From Bacteroidota bacterium (GTDB taxonomy: Bacteria; Bacteroidota; Bacteroidia; Flavobacteriales; Schleiferiaceae), in contig JANSYJ010000001.1 of NCBI GenBank assembly GCA_024742495.1, positions 558,001-622,000 of the forward strand: DNA of 64,000 nucleotides, in the 5' to 3' direction. Position numbers and translations under genes: made by a program. The notes below the pieces were generated by a model. That model made no database searches. It worked only from the letters and a program-made list of their open reading frames with translations, and was not told where the DNA came from. Numbering within the stretch: the stretch's first letter is position 1; each line of letters begins with the position of its first letter. Shown in pieces: positions 1 through 7,558 of the stretch.

Positions 1-58
1 AAGTCAATTGGCCAAGGCTAAAAAACTATTGGTTAAAAAGCTGAGAGGCGAAGCATAA
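1..58 (+). CDS. C-terminal end of an upstream gene, probably an ECF-type RNA polymerase sigma factor (partial)
   Basis: The window opens inside an open frame (codons from base 2) that ends at TAA 56-58. The visible tail is SQLAKAKKLLVKKLRGEA. Sigma-70 family region 4 commonly ends in this kind of sequence: the recognition-helix serines, then a basic helix with AKKLL. The ECF sigma factor at 44581-45120 ends in a similar way. The next gene starts on the base after this stop, and its product has the layout of a membrane partner of a sigma factor, which agrees with the reading. Only 18 residues are visible, so the assignment is tentative. Confidence 0.45.
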   Translation, partial: SQLAKAKKLLVKKLRGEA

Positions 59-1495
59 GTGAACAAGAAACTGCAACATATCGAAGATTTTGTCCGAGCT
101 AAACTAGGTTTAGTTGAGGGCGCTAGCCAGCCAGACTGGTTAGACTTTGAGCGCAAATTGCGGAAAGCCACGCGAATCCGTCAAATGAAGCGGGCAGCGG
201 GTATGGTTGGTGTTCTTTTATTACTGGGCTTAAGTCAAACCCTTATTAGTGGCGATTGGCCCCTGAGAACTCGAAATTCTGAGTCGGCATTAAGAGTCTT
301 ACAGAATACCGAATCGGAGCCAAATAAGGCTAATTCCCCAAAAAGGAATAAACAAAATGGGGAAAGCCCCGAGCACTTAAAAGTACTGCACAGTCCGAAA
401 GCGGCAGACCATACCGTGGTTAGTACTTCCACTTCGCCTAATAATCAAAATCCATCGGCAGCGAGTTTAAACAAGAGTTCATCTCCGAGTACCCGGCGTT
501 TAGCCATGGCGGAGCCGAATGATCAAAAAAACGCAGCGGTCCAAAAATCGGAATTAGCAGAAGCAAGGATCCCGCAGGAGCGGGAAATTGTGCGTTTAAA
601 CAACTTCAGTTACGAGTTAGAGGTATTGGATCTTCCAAAAGGAGAAATTATTGAGAATGGTGAAGTGGTGGGAAGGATGCCACTTCCTTTTGATTACACC
701 GCTCCAAAGGCCACAATAGGATTAAGGGACATGGCTAATCGCGCCCCTAACTACAAAGTTCTTGAAGGGGCATCGGGCCCTTATATCAGTCCTTTGCAGG
801 AAAAACGACCCTGGACCTACAGTCTTAACCTATACCCCAATTTCGCCTTTAGAGAGTTTAAAATTGACCCCACAAAGAGGGCCTTATTGCACAGCGACTT
901 TATTGACGCCATGCAGCATTCTGAAAGCTCGGGTGTAAATTTAAATGTGGGTTTTGAAGTAAGTCGCAGAATAGGTCCTATTACCTACTTTAATACTGGT
1001 ATCGAATACATCAACAACAGTTACAATGCCGAGTACGACTTTGTAAACTTTAGAGATGCAAATTTTGATAGCCGTGGTGAGATCATTAATTACACCCTCC
1101 TGGATGATCCTCAAAGGATAATATTTAATGATTTAAACAGTTTCCACTTTTTAAATTTCCCGGCCAGTATTAGCTACCAACCTTGGGCAACCGATCATTT
1201 GCGGATTAACTTAGAGTTTGGATTTAGCATGCTCTATTTCCTTAAGGCGCAAGGTTCCACCATTGATTATCGTACCCTGGAACAAATTGATTTAAAAGAC
1301 CGGGGGTATCGGAAGTTTATTGCTTCCAGCAGCTTGAAAATTGGGGTGCAGTATTATTTAAGTCCCAACATGAATATTGGCTTTGAGCCCACCCTAATGT
1401 ATTTTACCAATAGCATTTACACGGAAGAATACCCCTTTGAGGTGATTCCATATTCTATGGGTCTCAATGTAAATTTACAGATGAAGCTTCAGTAA
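59..1495 (+). CDS. Membrane-anchored protein with a C-terminal outer-membrane beta-barrel-like domain, possible sigma-factor partner
   Basis: A 478-residue protein starting at GTG, directly after the TAA of the upstream sigma-factor-like gene, so the two are very likely translationally coupled. Residues 1-43 are basic and cytoplasmic-like. Residues about 45-62 form one transmembrane segment. A Ser/Asn/Lys-rich low-complexity linker follows (about 70-170). The last 230 residues alternate aromatic and polar positions, as in the PorT/outer-membrane beta-barrel families. A short cytoplasmic head, one membrane pass and a large envelope domain is the layout of anti-sigma-like proteins that sit beside ECF sigma genes in Bacteroidota. 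I infer an envelope-sensing role but see no anti-sigma motif. The gene abuts the convergent aminotransferase gene with no bases between the stop codons. Confidence 0.5.
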   Translation: MNKKLQHIEDFVRAKLGLVEGASQPDWLDFERKLRKATRIRQMKRAAGMVGVLLLLGLSQTLISGDWPLRTRNSESALRVLQNTESEPNKANSPKRNKQNGESPEHLKVLHSPKAADHTVVSTSTSPNNQNPSAASLNKSSSPSTRRLAMAEPNDQKNAAVQKSELAEARIPQEREIVRLNNFSYELEVLDLPKGEIIENGEVVGRMPLPFDYTAPKATIGLRDMANRAPNYKVLEGASGPYISPLQEKRPWTYSLNLYPNFAFREFKIDPTKRALLHSDFIDAMQHSESSGVNLNVGFEVSRRIGPITYFNTGIEYINNSYNAEYDFVNFRDANFDSRGEIINYTLLDDPQRIIFNDLNSFHFLNFPASISYQPWATDHLRINLEFGFSMLYFLKAQGSTIDYRTLEQIDLKDRGYRKFIASSSLKIGVQYYLSPNMNIGFEPTLMYFTNSIYTEEYPFEVIPYSMGLNVNLQMKLQ

Positions 1496-2659
1496 TTAGA
1501 GCTTCGTTAATCGGCTTACTCCTTCTTCTAAAGTCTCATTGTTTTTAGCAAAGCAAAAGCGCAATACCTTGTGATCTACAGGATCTCTGTAAAAGGGACT
1601 AAGCGGGATGGTGGCTACGCCATATTCGGTCGTAAGCCTTTCGGCAAATTCCAATTCCGGAGCATCACTAATTTCTGAGTAATCTACCAGCATAAAGTAG
1701 GTACCATCACTTTTTAAAGGTTTTAATCTTGTTCGCTCCAAGAGGTTTTGATAAAGCCAATCGTGTTTCGTTTTAAAGAGTTGGCTTAGGCCATCAAGAT
1801 CCAGTTGGGGTAAATAATCAGCTAAGGCCTTTTGCAAGGGGTGATTAATACTAAAGACCTGGTATTGATGTACTTTTTTAAACTCCTTCATTAAGTATTC
1901 AGGCGCCATGCAATAACCAATTTTCCAACCGGTAACATGGGCCGTTTTCCCTAAGGAACCCACCACAAATGAGCGGTTTCGGAGTTCGGGAAACTGTCGA
2001 ACGCTACGTTTTTCCTGGGGGTCAAAAACCAAATGCTCATAAACCTCATCAGCGAGTATAAGGATTTTGGAGCCAGCCACCAGTTCCTGTAACTTTAAGA
2101 AATCCGATTCCGACCAAAGTTTACCACTAGGGTTATGCGGGCTGTTTACGATAATCATCTTGGTACGATGACTCAGCAAACGCTTCACCTGCTCCCAATC
2201 CACTGAATAGTTAGGATGCTGCAATTTGATTGTAATTGGCGTTCCGCCATATAATTCAATCATGGGGAAATAAGAATCGTAGGCAGGGCTAAAGACTATT
2301 ACTTCATCACCTTCTCTAATTGCCGTTGCAATGGCAGTGCCCAGGGCCTGGGTAGCTCCTGCGGTAATGCAAATTTCCGATTCAACGCGGTAAACATGGT
2401 CAAAGGTCTTTTCGCTTAATTCCACCAGTCGCTTACGAAAGCCTAAATCGCCAGGCATAGGCGCGTATTGATGCGGACCTTTCTGATGATAATGCTGAAC
2501 CCTTTCCAATAATTCCGGATCTGGATTGAAATCGGGGAAGCCCTGGGATAAATTAATGGCCTGATGCGCTTGTGCAAGAGCAGACATTTTACTGAAGATG
2601 GTTTCCTTTACGTGGCTCAGGTTGCCATTGAAACTCATATTTACGGTGCTATCAGACAT
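1496..2659 (-). CDS. ybdL: Methionine aminotransferase, YbdL-type PLP-dependent enzyme
   Basis: A 387-residue fold-type I aminotransferase. Motifs seen are the GATQAL nucleotide-phosphate loop (101-106), NSPHNPSG (172-179), the cofactor-ring aspartate in LADEVYEH (D204) and the Schiff-base lysine in SLGKTAHVTGWK (K238). This last motif, the following IGYCMAP and the downstream KVHQYQVFSINHPLQKALADYL pattern are typical of the YbdL/kynurenine aminotransferase III group. In E. coli YbdL transfers the amino group of methionine and aromatic amino acids to 2-oxoacids, including conversion of 4-methylthio-2-oxobutyrate to methionine. The enzyme should be cytoplasmic. An alternative start lies at Met8. 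It is a single gene, convergent with its left neighbour. The substrate is inferred from family resemblance. Confidence 0.85.
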   Translation of the reverse strand: MSDSTVNMSFNGNLSHVKETIFSKMSALAQAHQAINLSQGFPDFNPDPELLERVQHYHQKGPHQYAPMPGDLGFRKRLVELSEKTFDHVYRVESEICITAGATQALGTAIATAIREGDEVIVFSPAYDSYFPMIELYGGTPITIKLQHPNYSVDWEQVKRLLSHRTKMIIVNSPHNPSGKLWSESDFLKLQELVAGSKILILADEVYEHLVFDPQEKRSVRQFPELRNRSFVVGSLGKTAHVTGWKIGYCMAPEYLMKEFKKVHQYQVFSINHPLQKALADYLPQLDLDGLSQLFKTKHDWLYQNLLERTRLKPLKSDGTYFMLVDYSEISDAPELEFAERLTTEYGVATIPLSPFYRDPVDHKVLRFCFAKNNETLEEGVSRLTKL

Positions 2660-2717
2660 AATTTGTGGATTTCTCCTCTATTTCTAAACTTAGGAACAGC
2701 TTTCGGGTTTAAAAGAC

Positions 2718-3248
2718 ATGAAGGCGATTGAACCCAATAAAATTGTAGAGCTAAAGTACACACTTCGAGAAGGTGGTGAAAGCGGCAATGTAATGGAAAT
2801 TATGGATGAGCATTGGCCCATAAAATTTTATTTTGGAGCAGGGAAGATGCTGGCCGCTTTTGAGTCCAATCTACTCGGGAGAGCAGAAGGGTCGGCCTTT
2901 AGCTTTACCCTTAAGGCAGATGAGGCCTATGGATTATTAGACCCCCAACTTATAAAGGAAGTGCCCTATAATGAAATGCCAGAAAGTGAGCGTTTCCCCA
3001 ATCGTAATTTTGAAGCAGGTGATCGTTTGGTGTTTAATCTCGGTCAAAAAGATGAACGTTTAGGAACAGTGAGTGAGGTGCTCAACAACAGCGTCTTAAT
3101 TGATTTTAACCACGCCCTGGCTGGAAAAGATTTGCATTTTTCGGGTCAGGTACTCTATATCCGCGACCCTCGAGAGGAAGAGCTAGTAGCAAAACGCTAT
3201 ATAGAACCAAATGGAATTCGTTCCGATAGTCGTTTAAGAGATGAATAA
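2718..3248 (+). CDS. FKBP-type peptidyl-prolyl cis-trans isomerase, SlyD-like
   Basis: A 176-residue protein with the SlyD layout. An N-terminal FKBP half contains VELKYTLREG and a YFGAGKMLAAFESNLLG stretch, where the family has an IPGLE-like core. A chaperone 'insert in flap' segment follows (about 65-125: KADEAYGLLDPQLIKEVP through the NHALAGKDLHFSG return strand). Such proteins catalyse proline isomerisation and hold unfolded clients in the cytoplasm. The C terminus lacks the histidine-rich metal-binding tail of E. coli SlyD. Its last 8 bases overlap the next gene, so the two are probably co-translated. Confidence 0.85.
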   Translation: MKAIEPNKIVELKYTLREGGESGNVMEIMDEHWPIKFYFGAGKMLAAFESNLLGRAEGSAFSFTLKADEAYGLLDPQLIKEVPYNEMPESERFPNRNFEAGDRLVFNLGQKDERLGTVSEVLNNSVLIDFNHALAGKDLHFSGQVLYIRDPREEELVAKRYIEPNGIRSDSRLRDE

Positions 3249-3882
3249 GGGGCAGTGGCTCCCGCAAAGTTTTCAGATCCTAGAAGACTTCTTTAGCCAA
3301 AATGGCTATCACTTTTTACAAATCGGCAACCAATTCCGCAAGGAAACAAAAGGAGGTTGGCAGAATGTGATCCTTGGTTTTGGGCACTATGAAGACTGCA
3401 CCTATGTGGAGGTTAGTTTTGGTAGCAGACTTAATATCGTTGAGCAATTAATCGCTCCATATAGCCATGGCCTAAGGGGTTATCAGGCAGAAAGCAATAC
3501 CACCATTACCAATTTGGCCAAGTTTCAAAAAGAAGCGCATTTACGTTTTGAAATAAGGGATGAAGCCGATTTATTTCGAATGGCCGCTCATCTGCGTGAC
3601 TTTTTCCGAAAGGAAGGCTTCGCTTTTTTAGACTCTTTAAGCAATATTGGAGAGTTGGATAAACTTTTTAATCAAGATCCAACTGGTGCCTGTTTAGTCA
3701 GTTTTAATCATCAGCTTCGAAGCTTTAGAGCCTTGGCCATTGCCAGCTTAAACCAAAATCCCAACTGGGAGGAATTGGCTGAATATTACCGGGGATTATT
3801 GGACAAGTACAGCAGTCCAAGAGTTGTGATAGATCGATTTAATGATTTTAGCCGCTATCTGGCCACTACCGCCCTTAACTAA
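3241..3882 (+). CDS. Conserved-looking hypothetical protein, cytoplasmic, 213 residues
   Basis: I do not recognise this family. The protein has no signal peptide or membrane segment. It is rich in aromatic residues, with an alpha/beta-like pattern: an N-terminal helix, a GxGHYEDCTYVEVSFGSR strand pair, and a C-terminal helical half ending in DRFNDFSRYLATTALN. It overlaps the SlyD-like gene by 8 bases, which suggests coupled expression. Codon use looks like that of its neighbours. It is judged a true gene because of its length, the overlap, and the promoter-like box plus start of uup that directly follow it. Confidence 0.6.
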   Translation: MNKGQWLPQSFQILEDFFSQNGYHFLQIGNQFRKETKGGWQNVILGFGHYEDCTYVEVSFGSRLNIVEQLIAPYSHGLRGYQAESNTTITNLAKFQKEAHLRFEIRDEADLFRMAAHLRDFFRKEGFAFLDSLSNIGELDKLFNQDPTGACLVSFNHQLRSFRALAIASLNQNPNWEELAEYYRGLLDKYSSPRVVIDRFNDFSRYLATTALN

Positions 3883-3886
3883 TCCT

Positions 3887-3894
3887 TATTTTCG
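3887..3894 (+). promoter_or_regulatory. Bacteroidota-type -7 promoter box upstream of uup
   Basis: TATTTTCG matches the TAnnTTTG consensus (one substitution) 11 bases before the uup ATG. It lies just after the stop codon of the preceding gene, so uup can have its own promoter with a very short leader. Confidence 0.45.
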
Positions 3895-3905
3895 CGCTTA
3901 TCGCG

Positions 3906-5783
3906 ATGAATTACCTCTCTGTAGAAAATATTGCCAAAAGCTATGGCAGTCGGAAGCTATTTAGCCAAATTTCATTTGGTTTAGCGGAAGGCGAAAAAGC
4001 AGCCCTTGTGGCCCGTAACGGAAGTGGAAAAACCACCTTACTCAATATCTTGGCGGGAAAGGAAACACCCGATCAGGGCAATGTTACCTTTCGCAAATCA
4101 ATCCGGGTTGAATTTTTGGCCCAGGACCCTGACCTAGATCCCGAGGCAACCGTTATCGCGGCCGCCTTAGCAGCTGAAAACCCCATGAGCAAGGCTCTAA
4201 TAGCCTATGAGCTGGCCTTAGAGAATATGGAGGATTCCGAGGGCTACCAGAATGCCTTTGATCAGATGGAGCATCTTAAGGCCTGGGATTTTGAAGGACA
4301 AGTAAAAACCGTTCTTGGCAAATTGGGCCTGCACGATGTAAAACAAAAAATTGCAAGCTTATCTGGAGGACAGCAGAAACGCGTAGCCCTGGCTCGAATT
4401 CTTATTTCTAAACCCGACTTGCTAATACTGGATGAGCCAACCAACCATTTAGATCTTGATATGATCGAATGGCTGGAGACTTATCTCGGGCAAAAAGGCA
4501 TGACGCTTTTGATGGTTACGCATGACCGTTATTTTTTAGAAACCATTTGCGATACCATCTTGGAGATGGATCAAGGGAATTTATACCGACATCCCGGAAA
4601 TTACAGCGATTTCTTAGAGCGTGTGGCAGAGCGTCAGGAAGTAGAATCTACCAATGTAGATAAGGCGCGTAACCTTATGCGCAAGGAACTCGAATGGATA
4701 CGCCGACAGCCTAAGGCCAGAGGAACCAAAAGCAAAGCACGAATTGATGCTTTTCAGGATATAAAGAAAGAGGCCTCCAAGGATCTAAAGGAGGATCAGC
4801 TTAAGCTGAATATTAAAATGACCCGCTTGGGGAGCAAAATCATTGAGCTTCACAAATTGAAAAAGGCTTATGGAGATAAGCTCCTGCTGGAAGGTTTCAA
4901 TTACGTTTTTAAGAAAGGCGAGAAGATTGGCATTGCCGGCGCCAATGGTAGTGGTAAATCGACCTTATTACGCATGATCACTGGCCTGGAAGAACCCAGT
5001 GGAGGAAAGATAATAATTGGCGATACCGTGCAGTTTGGTTTTTATACGCAACAGGGCTTAAAGGTGCCAGACGATAAGCGCGTGATTGATGTCGTAAAGG
5101 ATATAGCCGAATACATTCCACGCGAAGGGAAGGGAGGCGATTTAAGTGCTTCTCAATTATTAGAGCGCTTTTTATTTGACGGTGATAAGCAATACACCCA
5201 TTTCGCCAAGCTTAGCGGGGGCGAACGACGAAGGCTTTACCTCTGCACCGTGCTTATGGCCAATCCAAACTTTTTGATCTTGGATGAGCCGACCAACGAT
5301 TTGGACATTTTAACCCTAAATGTTTTAGAAGACTTTTTGCAAGAATTTCCAGGCTGTGTATTGGTGGTTACTCATGACCGTTATTTCATGGATAAGATTT
5401 GTGATCACCTGTTTGCCTTTGAAAAAGAAGCCAGCATAAAGGATTTTCCAGGGAACTATACGGAGTATCGTCAGTTTAAGCAAAAAGAAGAAGCGGAACG
5501 CAAGCTGCGGAACGAGAGTATGGTGAAGGCCAGTGCTTTAAAGCCAAAAAAGTCGGAAAAGAAATCTAAACTCACCTATGCTGAAAAGCTGGAATTTGAG
5601 GCTTTAGAAGCGGAAATTGAAGCGCTGGAAGAGCAAAGAAAGAGCTTAAGCAAAGAATTAGAATTAGGCGGAAGTGAAGCCCAGGTTGTAATGGATCTTT
5701 CCAAGCAATTAGAAGATTTGCAAACAAATTTGGAGGCTAAAGAAATGCGATGGCTGGAACTAAGTGAGTGGATGGAGGCTTAG
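3906..5783 (+). CDS. uup: ABC-F family ATPase, Uup-like
   Basis: A 625-residue soluble protein with two ABC ATPase domains and no membrane segments. Domain 1 has Walker A RNGSGKTT (38-45), signature LSGGQQKRV (152-160) and Walker B LLILDEPTNHLD. Domain 2 has GANGSGKST, LSGGERRR and FLILDEPTNDLD. The linker (about 240-300) carries the arginine-rich KELEWIRRQPKARGTKSKARIDAF pattern typical of Uup. The last 70-80 residues form the charged coiled coil (AEKLEFEALEAEIEALEEQ) that in Uup binds branched or structured nucleic acid. ABC-F proteins act on the ribosome; Uup has also been linked to precise excision of transposons and DNA stability. The role here is inferred from the family. Confidence 0.92.
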   Translation: MNYLSVENIAKSYGSRKLFSQISFGLAEGEKAALVARNGSGKTTLLNILAGKETPDQGNVTFRKSIRVEFLAQDPDLDPEATVIAAALAAENPMSKALIAYELALENMEDSEGYQNAFDQMEHLKAWDFEGQVKTVLGKLGLHDVKQKIASLSGGQQKRVALARILISKPDLLILDEPTNHLDLDMIEWLETYLGQKGMTLLMVTHDRYFLETICDTILEMDQGNLYRHPGNYSDFLERVAERQEVESTNVDKARNLMRKELEWIRRQPKARGTKSKARIDAFQDIKKEASKDLKEDQLKLNIKMTRLGSKIIELHKLKKAYGDKLLLEGFNYVFKKGEKIGIAGANGSGKSTLLRMITGLEEPSGGKIIIGDTVQFGFYTQQGLKVPDDKRVIDVVKDIAEYIPREGKGGDLSASQLLERFLFDGDKQYTHFAKLSGGERRRLYLCTVLMANPNFLILDEPTNDLDILTLNVLEDFLQEFPGCVLVVTHDRYFMDKICDHLFAFEKEASIKDFPGNYTEYRQFKQKEEAERKLRNESMVKASALKPKKSEKKSKLTYAEKLEFEALEAEIEALEEQRKSLSKELELGGSEAQVVMDLSKQLEDLQTNLEAKEMRWLELSEWMEA

Positions 5784-5798
5784 CTTTTAATAGATTTC

Positions 5799-5825
5799 AA
5801 AAAAAAAGGAGCCCTAAGACTCCTT
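5799..5825 (-). terminator. Rho-independent terminator of msrA
   Basis: Read on the minus strand, AAGGAG, an 8-base loop, then CTCCTT form a 6-bp hairpin followed by a run of T residues (the A-tract at 5799-5807 on the plus strand). It lies 17 bases beyond the msrA stop. The convergent uup message would also end near here. Confidence 0.75.
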
Positions 5826-5841
5826 CTTCCAATTCCATTTT

Positions 5842-6405
5842 TTAGAAACGTTTTTTATAGGTATGGCAATAGGGTGTGCCTCCTTTTTTCTCGTAATAAT
5901 CGTGATGGTATTCTTCTTTCTCGCGATAGAATGTTGCACCTCCAGTAATTTCCGTTGCCACCTCTAAGCCATTGTCTTCTAATTGCTTTTTAAGTTTTAA
6001 GGCAACGGCCTTTTGCTCATCGTTAAGGTAAAATATTGCACTGCGATACTGAGTACCAATATCTGGACCTTGGCGATCAACCTGACTAGGATCATGGGTT
6101 TCGAAAAACAATTTGCAGAGGGTTTCATAATCGGTTATTTCCGGATCATAAACCACTTCTACCGTTTCTGCATGCCCCGTTTTACCAGAACAAACTTCGC
6201 GATAACTAGGGTCGGCAACATGTCCACCGGCGTAACCCACGCTAGTTTCAATTACACCTTCGGCTTGTTGTAAATAATACTCTGTTCCCCAGTAGCAACC
6301 GGAGGCAAACAGGGCACGGGCATATTCTTTATTCTCACTCATTTCTTGGGCATTCATTGTAAAGGCACTTACTGCTGTTATAAAAAGGCTCGTTAATTTT
6401 CGCAT
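5842..6405 (-). CDS. msrA: Peptide methionine sulfoxide reductase MsrA, exported form
   Basis: A 187-residue MsrA that reduces methionine-S-sulfoxide residues. The catalytic cysteine is C37 in ASGCYWGTEYYLQQ. Most family members have GCFWG, and Phe to Tyr is a mild change. GVIETSVGYAGG, YREVCSGKTGHAE and the HDPSQVDRQGPDIGTQYRS segment are classic MsrA. The C terminus keeps GGTPYCHTYKKRF, where a cysteine can act as resolving residue. The first 20 residues (basic start, hydrophobic stretch, MNAQ end) look like a signal peptide, so the enzyme probably works in the periplasm or envelope. A strong terminator follows. It is a single-gene unit. Confidence 0.93.
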   Translation of the reverse strand: MRKLTSLFITAVSAFTMNAQEMSENKEYARALFASGCYWGTEYYLQQAEGVIETSVGYAGGHVADPSYREVCSGKTGHAETVEVVYDPEITDYETLCKLFFETHDPSQVDRQGPDIGTQYRSAIFYLNDEQKAVALKLKKQLEDNGLEVATEITGGATFYREKEEYHHDYYEKKGGTPYCHTYKKRF

Positions 6406-6522
6406 AGCTTTGAATTTCCTAATAGACGGAGAGCAGTAGCTTTTGTTTAGGGCATTATCATTTTTTTAACATATTCCCTTTTACAGAGGCTAAAAATAGT
6501 AGCTAAAATTTAGGCATTTGAC

Positions 6523-7524
6523 TTATGAAGCCCGCTCATTTAGCAACCCTTTTTCGAGTAGCTTCTCCAAAATTTGCACCGCATTAGTGGCGGCTCCTTT
6601 GCGAAGGTTATCCGCTACTATCCATAAATTTAGGCTGTTCACTTGACTTAAGTCACGGCGGATTCGACCAACAAAAACCTCATCTCTACCTTCGGCATAG
6701 CGCGGCATCGGGTATTGGTTTACATCCGGGTTATCTTGTAATTGAAGTCCTTCGCTTTCTGATAGAAGCCTTTTTAAATCGCTTAATTGAAACTCCTTTT
6801 CAAACTCAATATTAACGCTTTCGCTATGCCCACCTTTTACAGGAATACGAACCGAAGTTGCAGTTAAGGCAATACGTGGGTCTAAAATTTTATGGGTTTC
6901 CCGAACCAGTTTCCACTCCTCTTTGGTGTAGCCATTCTCCTCAAAACTGTCGCAATGCGGAAGCGCGTTCTGGTGTATTGGATAAGGATAGGCCATCGCT
7001 CCTTTTAAACCTTTTTGCTCGTTTTCTAATTGTTGAACCGCCTTAAGCCCGGTGCCGGTAATACTTTGATAGGTACTCACAACCACCCTTTTTACCTGGT
7101 ATTTGTGATGCAATGGCTTAAGAACCATCACCAATTGTATAGTAGAACAATTTGGGTTTGCGATTATATACTGCCCTTCTCGAATGGTATTTGCATTAAT
7201 CTCCGGTACCACTAAAGGTACCGATTCATCCATCCGCCAAGCAGAAGAATTATCGATCACATAACAGTTTTGAGCCGCAAATTTTGGTGCCCATTCCTTG
7301 CTGGTATCGCCACCAGCGGAGAACAAAGCCACATCGGGTTTGGCTGCTACCGCACTTTCCAGGTCTATAACACTAAGCTCTCTTCCGGCAAAATTTAGCT
7401 TTTTACCAACCGATCGTTTAGAGGCGACCAGCAAGATTTCGTGATGCTCAAAATTACGCTCTTGCAAAACTTGCAACATTATGTTGCCAACCATTCCTGT
7501 TGCGCCTACCACGGCAATTTTCAT
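6523..7524 (-). CDS. asd: Aspartate-semialdehyde dehydrogenase
   Basis: This 333-residue cytoplasmic enzyme converts L-aspartyl-4-phosphate and NADPH to aspartate semialdehyde, a shared step to lysine/diaminopimelate, threonine and methionine. The N terminus MKIAVVGATGMVG is the NADP-binding loop. The catalytic cysteine is C126 in ANPNCSTIQ. The substrate-binding RIPVKGGHSESVNIEF segment and the C-terminal DNLRKGAATNAVQILE are typical. Length matches the family. Its start lies 34 bases from the divergent gene at 7559, so the two share a promoter region containing overlapping TAnnTTT(A) elements (for the plus strand TAACTTTA at 7550-7557). Confidence 0.95.
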   Translation of the reverse strand: MKIAVVGATGMVGNIMLQVLQERNFEHHEILLVASKRSVGKKLNFAGRELSVIDLESAVAAKPDVALFSAGGDTSKEWAPKFAAQNCYVIDNSSAWRMDESVPLVVPEINANTIREGQYIIANPNCSTIQLVMVLKPLHHKYQVKRVVVSTYQSITGTGLKAVQQLENEQKGLKGAMAYPYPIHQNALPHCDSFEENGYTKEEWKLVRETHKILDPRIALTATSVRIPVKGGHSESVNIEFEKEFQLSDLKRLLSESEGLQLQDNPDVNQYPMPRYAEGRDEVFVGRIRRDLSQVNSLNLWIVADNLRKGAATNAVQILEKLLEKGLLNERAS

Positions 7525-7558
7525 GATACTAGATTTAGAGCGGTAAAATTAACTTTAA

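Noticed and set aside
235-432. 65-residue minus-strand open frame inside the first gene
   Set aside because: It is in the complementary strand of the low-complexity linker, with no start context and no relation to a family.
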